14,222 nucleotides of DNA from SFLA01 sp964485815 (GTDB lineage Bacteria; Bacillota; Clostridia; Oscillospirales; CAG-382), in assembly GCA_964485815.1 (NCBI GenBank), contig CAZAJX010000041.1, forward strand, positions 1 to 14,222, read 5' to 3'. Under the pieces are notes generated by a model. That model did no database searches. It was given only the letters and a program-made list of their open reading frames with translations, and was not told the DNA's origin. Both the position numbers and the translations under genes were made by a program. Numbering within the stretch: position 1 is the first letter of the stretch; each line of letters starts with the position of its first letter. Shown in pieces: positions 1 through 7,340 of this stretch.

Positions 1-1577
1 GAATCGAACAAATAGCTTGCCAGCACCTTTACCAGCTCGGTCTTTCCTATTCCGGTAGGACCGGCGAATATAAAGGAAACCGGCTTCTTTTTATAGGAAA
101 TTCCCGCACGGGAGCGGCGAACTGCCTTGGCAACCTTTTCTACCGCATCGTCCTGACCTACAATACGTTCCTTAATGGAAGGTACGAGCTTTTGTATTTT
201 TTCAAATTCGTTTTCACTTATGCTGGAGGCGGGAATTCCTGTCCATATCTCAATAACCTTTGCAAGATCCTGTTCGGTTATGGTAAGAGTATCTCTTTGT
301 GCGGAAAGACGGTCAAACTGCTCATTCTTTTGCAAAAGAACGGTACGGTTTTCTGCGATTGCGGCGAAATCCTCGTCCGTCTTTTCGCTCTTTGCTTCCA
401 ACGCCGTCTGCTTTTCGTTAAGCGCCCTTATTTCGTCTGCCAACGCATTTATGCTGTTGACCACGTCGGAATTCATAGAAAGATTTGCGCAGGCTTCGTC
501 CATAAGGTCGATTGCCTTATCGGGCAGGTATCTGTCGGTAATATATCTTTCGGAAAGTACTACCATTCTGCGGCACATATCGTCGGATATGTGTATACCG
601 TGATATTTTTCGTAATTATCCTTTATGCCCTGAAGTATCTTTACACTGTCCTCAATAGAGGGTTCGTTTATCATAACGGGCTGGAATCTACGCTCCAACG
701 CCGCATCCTTTTCAATGTACTTTCTGTACTCGGTAAGCGTGGTTGCGCCGATAAGCTGTATCTCGCCTCTGGAAAGGGCGGGCTTGAGAATGTTAGCGGC
801 GTTCATACCGCCCTCCGCATCGCCTGCGCCCACAATAGAGTGGACCTCGTCAATGACCAGAATAATATTTCCGTTTTGCTTTACTTCGTCAATAAGCCCC
901 TTCATACGGCTCTCGAACTGACCTCTGAACTGAGTGCCCGCTACCATAGCCGTCATATCCACCAGCATCACTTCTTTGTCCTTAAGCTTGTAAGGAACGT
1001 TTCCGGCAACTATTCTTGAGGCAAGTGCTTCCGCGACCGCGGTCTTACCTACACCGGGCTCACCGATCAGGCAGGGGTTGTTCTTTTGACGGCGGCAAAG
1101 AATCTGCATTACACGCTCCAACTCTTCGCTTCTGCCGATCACCTTGTCAAGCTTGCCTTCTCTTGCTCTGCCCGTAAGGTCAATACAGTATTGATCAAGG
1201 TACTTTCTGTTTTTAGTCTTTTTTCCGTCGCCTTTATTTTCTTTGCTTTGCTGTCTGTCTTTTCTCAGGTTGTCGGGAAGATTAAGACCGTCCTGAGAGG
1301 GGAATATGGGACCGAGATTAAGGGAAGGCGCTCTTCCCTCGTTTTCTTCGCCGTTATCGCCTTCGGTGGGAACCAGACCGGATATCTCGTCGGACATAGC
1401 GTCGAATTCTTCGGGGGTTATTCCCATACGCTCAAGTATATCGTCAACGGGCTTTAATCCCATTTCTCTTGCGCATTTAAGACACAGTCCTTCATTGACC
1501 GTATTTCCGTTTTCGATACGCTGCATATATATAACAGCCACACGCTTTTTACAGCGTGAACATAATTTCAAAACCAT
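1..1577 (-). CDS. clpE: ClpE-type AAA+ ATPase, Clp protease regulatory subunit (3' end outside window)
   Basis: HSP100/Clp unfoldase that uses ATP to unfold proteins and pass them to ClpP in the cytoplasm. Reading the minus strand from ATG at 1577 gives 525 codons open to the window edge. The N-terminus carries two CxxC pairs (C6, C9, C32, C35) spaced CX2C-X22-CX2C, the zinc finger that in ClpE replaces the double Clp-N repeat of ClpC. A low-complexity linker follows, then AAA-1 with Walker A GEPGVGKT (172-179) and Walker B ILVIDEVH (D243, E244), a charged middle region, and the start of AAA-2 with Walker A GPTGIGKT (506-513). The C-terminal half, including the expected ClpP-binding loop, lies outside. 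The start follows GAGGAG with good spacing, 3 bp after the pgsA stop. No room exists for a CtsR operator directly upstream. ClpC-type naming is the alternative; the zinc finger favours ClpE. Confidence 0.88.
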   Translation of the reverse strand, partial: MVLKLCSRCKKRVAVIYMQRIENGNTVNEGLCLKCAREMGLKPVDDILERMGITPEEFDAMSDEISGLVPTEGDNGEENEGRAPSLNLGPIFPSQDGLNLPDNLRKDRQQSKENKGDGKKTKNRKYLDQYCIDLTGRAREGKLDKVIGRSEELERVMQILCRRQKNNPCLIGEPGVGKTAVAEALASRIVAGNVPYKLKDKEVMLVDMTAMVAGTQFRGQFESRMKGLIDEVKQNGNIILVIDEVHSIVGAGDAEGGMNAANILKPALSRGEIQLIGATTLTEYRKYIEKDAALERRFQPVMINEPSIEDSVKILQGIKDNYEKYHGIHISDDMCRRMVVLSERYITDRYLPDKAIDLMDEACANLSMNSDVVNSINALADEIRALNEKQTALEAKSEKTDEDFAAIAENRTVLLQKNEQFDRLSAQRDTLTITEQDLAKVIEIWTGIPASSISENEFEKIQKLVPSIKERIVGQDDAVEKVAKAVRRSRAGISYKKKPVSFIFAGPTGIGKTELVKVLASYLFD

Positions 1578-1580
1578 TGT

Positions 1581-2129
1581 TTACTCCTCGTTTGTTTTTC
1601 CGACTTTTCGGAATATGGTAAAATAATACATCAACAGCGCAAAAATAAGCACGCTTGCCAACAAAACGGTAAGAAGTATATTCAGCACCGGATTGTTGGG
1701 ATATAAAATAAATATTATCGTAATTGCGGCAAAGACTACCGTTGCCATTTTTCCAAACCAGCTTGAAGGGGTAACCTTGCTTATCTTTTTTGCAAGCACA
1801 AGGGCGCCCGTAACCATAGTAAGCTCTTTTACAAAAAAGATCACGGCTATCCAGATATATATGTCGTTCTCTATCGCCAGACATACCATAGCGGCGGCTT
1901 GCATCAACTTATCCGCCATAGGATCGAGTATTTTACCCGCCTCGGTTATCCAACCGTATTTTCTGGCAAGAAAACCGTCTATTACGTCTGTTATCTCTGC
2001 AGAGAGAAAAACGGCGACACACCACCATTTCGGCGCTTCTTCCGTAAAGAACACCCACACGAACAGCGGTATCATCAATAATCTTAAAACAGAAAGAATA
2101 TTCGGAATATTCTTTTTTTCAAAACGCAT
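1581..2129 (-). CDS. pgsA: CDP-alcohol phosphatidyltransferase, probable phosphatidylglycerophosphate synthase PgsA
   Basis: Membrane enzyme that transfers the phosphatidyl group from CDP-diacylglycerol to glycerol-3-phosphate, the committed step to phosphatidylglycerol and cardiolipin. The 182-residue protein has the complete CDP-alcohol phosphatidyltransferase signature D48-x2-D51-G52-x2-A55-R56-x8-G65-x3-D69-x3-D73, whose aspartates bind metal and activate the glycerol hydroxyl. The N-terminal NIPNILSVLRLLMIP stretch is typical of PgsA, and several hydrophobic segments (about 10-28, 35-47, 75-110, 125-172) fit a polytopic membrane protein. The length matches the family. The start is preceded by GGAAGTG. 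The gene sits 22 bp after the CvpA-like gene, the widest gap in the run, and 3 bp before the ClpE-type gene. Other alcohol acceptors are possible within the family, but length and N-terminus favour PgsA. Confidence 0.92.
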   Translation of the reverse strand: MRFEKKNIPNILSVLRLLMIPLFVWVFFTEEAPKWWCVAVFLSAEITDVIDGFLARKYGWITEAGKILDPMADKLMQAAAMVCLAIENDIYIWIAVIFFVKELTMVTGALVLAKKISKVTPSSWFGKMATVVFAAITIIFILYPNNPVLNILLTVLLASVLIFALLMYYFTIFRKVGKTNEE

Positions 2130-2151
2130 TTTTTCACTTCCTTAACGTACG

Positions 2152-2865
2152 CTAAAATAACATACGAAAAATGTTGAAACTGCCAAAAAATTTAAAAAGC
2201 AGAGTGCTTTCGGGGGAAAAGTTTGCAAATATGCCGCTCAGTGCGTTTATGGGAAGGAGCAATTGTATTGATGATACGAATACGCTTGCTTCGGCAACCG
2301 CCAAAACCAAACCCACTACAATTCCCAATAGCGTATTTGCTTGCTTCAACACGGGCAGCGCGGTGAATTTATCAAGTAAAAATACTGCGATCAACGCGAG
2401 AACGTAAACGGCGAAAAACACACCGATAAAGGAAACGAAGGTCACCGATGCTTTAAGCAAAGGATAAGCAGTTTTTTCTGCTATGGAGTGCTTTATCTCA
2501 TCCGTTTTGTTGTCATTCCATTGCTCAATATCGTTTTTAAGCTCGTCGGTATCAACTCCCAGAGAGGACAGCAGACTTTCCAGTTTGGGAAGCGCATCGT
2601 TTTCCTCCTTGGATTCTTCCTCTGTATCGGATTCCACACCGTCCAGAACAGTTACAACCGATTCGTATATCTTATTTTCCCATTCATTAGCAGTATTGGT
2701 GCTCAAGACGTAATCTCTTACGGGATTAACCAAAGCAAACGCCGCCAAGAGAGCTACTACCAGTGTAAGGGATTTGAGAGCCATTTTCACAAAGCCCTGC
2801 TTCCAACCCAGAATAACGTTGGTAGCAATTATCGTCACAATAATAAAATCAAAAATTATATTCAT
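2152..2865 (-). CDS. CvpA-like integral membrane protein
   Basis: 237-residue membrane protein resembling the CvpA (colicin V production) family, whose molecular role is not settled. Visible segments: a hydrophobic helix at about 2-20 followed by GWKQGFVK, typical of the CvpA N-terminus; a second helix at about 29-47; a polar and strongly acidic region at about 60-130 including EEESKEEND; and two more helices at about 140-165 and 178-205. The acidic stretch makes the central loop longer than in short CvpA proteins. The ATG at 2865 overlaps the stop of the upstream DUF5711-like gene in an ATGA junction, and GGAGG lies just upstream, so the two are probably translated together. The stop is TAG. 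Family call from N-terminal pattern and topology; function unknown. Confidence 0.68.
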   Translation of the reverse strand: MNIIFDFIIVTIIATNVILGWKQGFVKMALKSLTLVVALLAAFALVNPVRDYVLSTNTANEWENKIYESVVTVLDGVESDTEEESKEENDALPKLESLLSSLGVDTDELKNDIEQWNDNKTDEIKHSIAEKTAYPLLKASVTFVSFIGVFFAVYVLALIAVFLLDKFTALPVLKQANTLLGIVVGLVLAVAEASVFVSSIQLLLPINALSGIFANFSPESTLLFKFFGSFNIFRMLF

Positions 2866-4133
2866 TCGCTTACCTCCGCAAGAGAAGCGTCATCGGGCTG
2901 AATTTCGGTTTCATCCATAGTTTCGGCATTGTATACCGTAACGTCGGAATAGGTGAATACCAGCAATTTATCATCGGATATTATCAGATCCACTGCGTTG
3001 GCATCGGTTTGTGCTTCAAACATTTTTACGTCATTTACAAGATCGTGTACGGAAAGCTTGCCCATAGTTAACATATACAGTCTGCTTCCGTACAGCAACA
3101 CGTCATCGGGACGTGCAGAGGTTTCCGTGCGGTATACGTTGTTTCCCATTGAATCGTATACCGTCAGCTCCTTGTTTTCGGAAAGTCCGGTATTATCAAA
3201 GACAAGCATAACGTAATTTCCGCCGAAATTACAATTAAGCAGGTTGCCCGAAACCGCAATTTCGCTTTTCAAGGTGTTGTCTGCGCCGTAGAAACGCAGG
3301 TATTTGTCGGTCAGTATTATATACCCGCCGTCATCGGTGAAATGACAGTTCAGCGGCAGTTCACCCACGAATTTGAAATTGGCAATAGGCTCCTCCGCGG
3401 TAGTGCTGAACAACGCCGCAGAACCGAGATAATCGCCGTTTTCGCTTATATGGGAAAGCACGAGCACGTTCTTGCCCGCTTTATCCAGTTGCATTGCGGT
3501 GGAATATTCGGTGGGGAAGTAATGGGAAAAGGTAAGACGGTAATTGGAATCGTACACGTAGACCGCGCTTCTGTAATTCTTTGCCCCGGAAAGCACGGCA
3601 TAGCTTCCGTCTTCGGCGGCAGAAACTCCCAATATGGGGTATCCGAAGTTTTCGGAATAAACGTGAGAAAATGAGTTGTATACGTTAAGCTGGCTTCCGC
3701 CCAGATCGTATATGATCATATTTTTCCCCACTGTAAGGAGCATAGGGTTATCATTTTTTATTCCGGTCCTCTGGAGCAACTGTCCCGCGGTGTCGTAAAC
3801 CGTAAGCTGGGTTTTGCTCAATACCGCAATATCGCCTCTTACTATGGCGTAACGGTTGGTGGGATCGGTATCGAATATTATGGCAGATCCCACTTCCACG
3901 TTTTCCGTTTGCTCAAAGGAAATGAATTTAAGCAGATATTTGAAATTTTCGGCAGTCAATTCATCGGGATAAAAAGAATATGCAAGCAGACAAAACAGTA
4001 TCAGAGCTATTATTGCCGAAAACATACCGATTTTTGCACGGTTTGCCAAACGGGTATAATACGCCTGAGCCGTTGGTGTCTGTTCTTTATTTTGTTTTCT
4101 TTTATCATCCTTGAAAATAGAAAAAGCGCTCAT
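2862..4133 (-). CDS. DUF5711-like membrane-anchored beta-propeller-like protein
   Basis: 423-residue protein of unknown function. A basic, polar N-terminus (about 1-33) precedes one hydrophobic segment (IGMFSAIIALILFCLLAYSFY, split here only by length: residues 35-55), so it is likely a signal anchor with the large C-terminal part outside the membrane. That part consists of repeated beta-rich blades with patterns such as ILSKTQLTVYD, YAVLSGAKN, YIILTDKYLRFY, ELTVYDSMGN and VLLYGSRLYMLT, resembling a WD40/PQQ-type propeller. This matches my memory of DUF5711 proteins in Clostridia. No catalytic motif is visible. The start has GAGG about 6 bases upstream and lies 2 bp after the truA stop; the stop overlaps the CvpA-like start. 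The pairing suggests an envelope role, but that is inference. Confidence 0.7.
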   Translation of the reverse strand: MSAFSIFKDDKRKQNKEQTPTAQAYYTRLANRAKIGMFSAIIALILFCLLAYSFYPDELTAENFKYLLKFISFEQTENVEVGSAIIFDTDPTNRYAIVRGDIAVLSKTQLTVYDTAGQLLQRTGIKNDNPMLLTVGKNMIIYDLGGSQLNVYNSFSHVYSENFGYPILGVSAAEDGSYAVLSGAKNYRSAVYVYDSNYRLTFSHYFPTEYSTAMQLDKAGKNVLVLSHISENGDYLGSAALFSTTAEEPIANFKFVGELPLNCHFTDDGGYIILTDKYLRFYGADNTLKSEIAVSGNLLNCNFGGNYVMLVFDNTGLSENKELTVYDSMGNNVYRTETSARPDDVLLYGSRLYMLTMGKLSVHDLVNDVKMFEAQTDANAVDLIISDDKLLVFTYSDVTVYNAETMDETEIQPDDASLAEVSE

Positions 4134-4135
4134 CT

Positions 4136-4867
4136 TTACCTCGTGTAAACAAGCTTGTTCAAAAATAATCCTTTGGCGGGTGCGGTTATACCGGCGTTGC
4201 TTCTGTCAAGGGATGCGGTAATGGCGGGAATATCCGTACATTTTTTGCCGTACGTTGCCTCGACCAGCGTGCCCGTCATTATTCTTACCATATTGTATAA
4301 GAACCCGTCAGCCGCAACGTTTATCCTTATATAATCTCCGTCGCGGGTAACGTTCATATATTTTACCGTACGCACGGTATCCGTTATTTTGCTTCCTGCG
4401 GACATATAGGCTCTGAAATCCTGCTTGCCCACAAAGCTTTGGGCAAGGGAAGACATTTTTTCGGCATCCAACGGACGGGGACAATGCCACACTCTGTTAT
4501 CGAATACGTTTTTTATTCTCGAATTCCATATAACGTATTCGTATTCTTTTTCAATACAACTGTATCTGGGGTGAAAATCCTCGGGCACAGCCCACGCCTT
4601 CAGCGCGGCGATATCTGAGGGAAGAATAGAATTAAGGGCAAGGGGAAGTCCTGTTTCGCTTATCTCCGCAACGTCGGAAATTACGCACACATATTCACGG
4701 GCGTGAACTCCCGAATCCGTGCGTGAGCATCCGGTTACGTTGGGACGAATGCCGAAAACCTTTTCGGCGGCATTCTGAACCGTCTGTTGTATACTTATTG
4801 CATTGTTCTGAACCTGCCAACCGCAGTACGCAGTACCGTCGAAAGCAAGTATTACCGCATAGTTCAC
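4136..4867 (-). CDS. truA: tRNA pseudouridine(38-40) synthase TruA (GTG start)
   Basis: Converts uridines 38, 39 and 40 in the tRNA anticodon stem-loop to pseudouridine. The 243-residue protein opens with the TruA pattern AFDGTAYCGWQVQ, has the catalytic motif GCSRTDSGVHA with nucleophile D51, and later RPLDAEKM, GKQDFRAY and FLYNMVRIMTGTL, all in family order. Length is normal. The start codon is GTG and shares four bases (GTGA) with the ecfT stop, so translation is probably coupled. The next gene begins 2 bp after its stop. In many Bacillota truA directly follows ecfA1-ecfA2-ecfT, exactly as here, which supports both calls. Confidence 0.96.
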   Translation of the reverse strand: MNYAVILAFDGTAYCGWQVQNNAISIQQTVQNAAEKVFGIRPNVTGCSRTDSGVHAREYVCVISDVAEISETGLPLALNSILPSDIAALKAWAVPEDFHPRYSCIEKEYEYVIWNSRIKNVFDNRVWHCPRPLDAEKMSSLAQSFVGKQDFRAYMSAGSKITDTVRTVKYMNVTRDGDYIRINVAADGFLYNMVRIMTGTLVEATYGKKCTDIPAITASLDRSNAGITAPAKGLFLNKLVYTR

Positions 4868-5679
4868 AGAGGGATCACCACCTGATTAAGAAAGAATATA
4901 CCTACACAGGCAAGAACGGATATTCCAAGAAAAATATAGTCTGCGGGGCGGGTTTTTATAACCTTCATTCTGGTTTTTCCCACACCGCTTCTGTAGCAAC
5001 GGCATTCCATCGCCTCCGCCAGTTCAAAAGCGCGTCTGTATGCGGAAACGAACAGAGGAACCAGCACGGGAATAAGCGCTTTTGCTCTTGCAAAAACGTT
5101 TCCTGATTCAAAGTCCGCACCCCTTGCCTTTTGGGCGGAGATGATCTTATCCGTTTCTTCAATAAGCGTGGGAATAAAACGAAGCGCTATAGACATCATC
5201 ATCGCAAAATCGTGTACGGGTACGCCGATCTTCTTCAAAGGAGCGAGAAGACGCTCAATTCCGTCGGTAAGATCGAGAGGGGAAGTGGTGTAGGTAAGGA
5301 GCACGCTTGTGCCCGTAACCAAGCTTGTAAGACGTATTACCATCTTTACCGCATTTTCAATACCCTCACGGTACAGCTTTATAAATTTCCATTGCCAGAT
5401 AATATTTTCCCCGTTAGCGAAAAACAAATTAATAACTGCGGTGAACAACAATACGAACAAAAGCGGCTTTAAGGATTTAAGTACCGTTTTCAAGGGTATT
5501 CTTGATATCAGCACAAGTATTCCGGTTGCAATCACCACGGCGGCGAATGCGGCGGCGCTTTTCGCACAAAGCACAAACACCAGATACACTACAAGCAATA
5601 TTATTTTTATACGGGCATCCGTGCGGTGCAGCAGCGAGCTTCCGGGGAAAAACTGCCCCAGAGTTATATCTTTAAGCAT
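4864..5679 (-). CDS. ecfT: Energy-coupling factor transporter transmembrane protein EcfT
   Basis: Membrane scaffold of ECF-type vitamin/micronutrient importers; it links the two EcfA ATPases to interchangeable substrate-binding S proteins. The 271-residue protein starts with the usual LGQFFPGSSLLHRTDAR motif, has about five hydrophobic segments (about 25-58, 70-88, 115-130, 160-175, 250-268), and carries the first coupling-helix motif K184-A185-R186-G187. The second motif, usually near AMEARGY, reads AMECRCYRSG (223-232), a mild departure. The start overlaps the ecfA2 3' end by 8 bp and the stop overlaps the truA GTG. No S component is encoded nearby, which fits a group II shared module. Confidence 0.95.
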   Translation of the reverse strand: MLKDITLGQFFPGSSLLHRTDARIKIILLVVYLVFVLCAKSAAAFAAVVIATGILVLISRIPLKTVLKSLKPLLFVLLFTAVINLFFANGENIIWQWKFIKLYREGIENAVKMVIRLTSLVTGTSVLLTYTTSPLDLTDGIERLLAPLKKIGVPVHDFAMMMSIALRFIPTLIEETDKIISAQKARGADFESGNVFARAKALIPVLVPLFVSAYRRAFELAEAMECRCYRSGVGKTRMKVIKTRPADYIFLGISVLACVGIFFLNQVVIPL

Positions 5680-6526
5680 TAGCTATTCCTTTTTCTCTTA
5701 ATAATTTTTCTCCGAACTTTACGGTATACACATCTTCTCTTTGGGAAACGCCCCGCTTTTTAAGCTCGTGAAACAGTCTTGTTATCTGGGGAAGGTCCAA
5801 AGATGAATCAGCCAGAGCACCAATATCGGAGAAGATCTCTTCCACCGTGCCGTGAGCAAATACCTTTCCTTCCTTCAGAACAAGTATCATATCCGAATAT
5901 TTGGCAACGTCCTCCATACTGTGGGAGATGAGCAGGACCGTGCCGTCCGTTTCGTTTTTATAGTTTATTATTCCGCCCAGAATATCGTTTTTTCCCACGG
6001 GGTCAAGTCCCGCAGCAGGCTCGTCAAGCACCAGATATTTGGGGCGCATAGCCATTACGCCTGCAATGGCTACTCTCCGTTTTTGTCCGCCGGAAAGCTC
6101 AAAAGGGGAACGCTCCAGAGAATCCTCGGGTATTCCGCACATTCTCGCCGCTTCGGCTACGCGGATGGAAATCTCGTTTTCGTTAAGCCCCATGTTTTTC
6201 GGACCGAAGGCTATATCCTTGCCAACGGTTTCCTCAAAAAGCTGGTATTCGGGATATTGGAAAGCAAGCCCTACCTTAAAGCGGACCTTGGGTATTTCCT
6301 TGGGCTTTGCCCAGATATCCTGACCGTCAAGGTATATCTTTCCCTGAGTAGGCTTGTTAAGTCCGTTAAGAAGCTGTGCCAGCGTGGATTTTCCGCTTCC
6401 CGTATGACCGATAATTCCCGTGATCTTTCCTTTGGGAAATTCGATATTTATATTGTCCAGCGCGACCTGACGGAAGGGCGTGCCCTCACCGTAGACCACG
6501 GATACGTTTTCAAGCTTTAAAGACAT
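5672..6526 (-). CDS. ecfA2: ECF transporter ATP-binding protein EcfA2
   Basis: One of two ABC ATPases that power the ECF importer. All nucleotide-binding motifs are present in the 284-residue protein: Walker A GHTGSGKST (40-48), Q-loop Q90 in LAFQYPEYQLF, signature LSGGQ (144-148), Walker B YLVLDEP (catalytic E169), D-loop AGLDP, and switch H202 in LISHSMED. The FQYPEYQLFEETV context and the longer C-terminal tail are typical of EcfA2 rather than EcfA1. Its start lies within the last codons of ecfA1 (10-bp overlap) and its end overlaps ecfT by 8 bp, consistent with stoichiometric expression of the A1-A2-T module. Confidence 0.95.
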   Translation of the reverse strand: MSLKLENVSVVYGEGTPFRQVALDNINIEFPKGKITGIIGHTGSGKSTLAQLLNGLNKPTQGKIYLDGQDIWAKPKEIPKVRFKVGLAFQYPEYQLFEETVGKDIAFGPKNMGLNENEISIRVAEAARMCGIPEDSLERSPFELSGGQKRRVAIAGVMAMRPKYLVLDEPAAGLDPVGKNDILGGIINYKNETDGTVLLISHSMEDVAKYSDMILVLKEGKVFAHGTVEEIFSDIGALADSSLDLPQITRLFHELKKRGVSQREDVYTVKFGEKLLREKGIANA

Positions 6527-7338
6527 TTCTTTTTAAATTCCTCTTCGATAATGTCTGCGGCTTCCTTTGCGTGTAACGCTTCGGGAAGTCCCAGATCATA
6601 CAAAAGTTCGGTAACCTGAGGTACTGCAAGAGAAAGCCTGCGCAAATCATCGACTTTTGCAAAAACCTCTCTCGGCGTTCCGTCCATCGCCACCTCGCCC
6701 TTGTTCATAACTATTATTCTGTCTGCCATTGCGGCTTCGTTCATATGATGGGTAACGGTAATGACCGTAATTCCCCGCTCGTTCAATGAACGCATAGCGT
6801 TGGATATTTCTTTCCGTCCCGCAGGATCGAGCATTGCGGTGGCTTCGTCAAAAACTATACATTCGGGATTCATTGCGAGAATACCCGCAATAGCAATTCT
6901 TTGCTTCTGACCTCCCGAAAGCTTGTATGTGGAGTGTTGCGCGTATTCCGTCATACCCACGGCGGCAAGAGCATTGTCTACCGCCTTTCTTATATCCGCA
7001 GGTGCAACGCCGAGGTTTTCGGGGGCAAACGCCACGTCCTCCTCCACTACCGAGGAGACTATCTGGTTATCGGGGTTTTGAAACACCATTCCGCATTTTT
7101 CCCGTATGTGAGCCTGATTGTTTTCGTCGGCTGTATCCATTCCGTCAATAACGACTTTTCCTCCCGTGGGAGTAAAAATACCGCACAAAAGCTTTGCCAG
7201 CGTGGATTTTCCGCTTCCGTTGTGTCCGATAACAGCCGTATAACTGCCTTTTTCGAAGGAAAGCGAAACCTCCTTAACCGCAGGTATCAGATTTCCCTCG
7301 TAGGTGTATGTCAGCTTATCCGTTTGTATAAACGCCAT
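6517..7338 (-). CDS. ecfA1: ECF transporter ATP-binding protein EcfA1
   Basis: Partner ATPase of EcfA2 in the ECF energy module. Numbered from the chosen start (273 residues) it has Walker A GHNGSGKST (38-46), Q-loop Q87 in FQNPDNQ, signature LSGGQ (140-144), Walker B CIVFDE (E165), D-loop MLDP and switch histidine in VTHHMNE (H197/H198). The FQNPDNQIV sequence is characteristic of EcfA1. An upstream in-frame ATG at 7356 would add six residues but would overlap the methyltransferase and has no Shine-Dalgarno sequence; the ATG at 7338 has GAGG five bases upstream and begins 2 bp after the upstream stop, so it is preferred. The 3' end overlaps ecfA2. Confidence 0.94.
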   Translation of the reverse strand: MAFIQTDKLTYTYEGNLIPAVKEVSLSFEKGSYTAVIGHNGSGKSTLAKLLCGIFTPTGGKVVIDGMDTADENNQAHIREKCGMVFQNPDNQIVSSVVEEDVAFAPENLGVAPADIRKAVDNALAAVGMTEYAQHSTYKLSGGQKQRIAIAGILAMNPECIVFDEATAMLDPAGRKEISNAMRSLNERGITVITVTHHMNEAAMADRIIVMNKGEVAMDGTPREVFAKVDDLRRLSLAVPQVTELLYDLGLPEALHAKEAADIIEEEFKKKCL

Positions 7339-7340
7339 TT

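Noticed and set aside
192..1019. Plus-strand open frame of 275 codons opposite the ClpE-type gene
   Set aside because: It is a shadow of the minus-strand Clp ATPase, whose Walker motifs and zinc finger are unmistakable.
5852..6520. Plus-strand open frame of 222 codons opposite ecfA2
   Set aside because: No ribosome site or motif; the minus strand carries a complete ABC ATPase.
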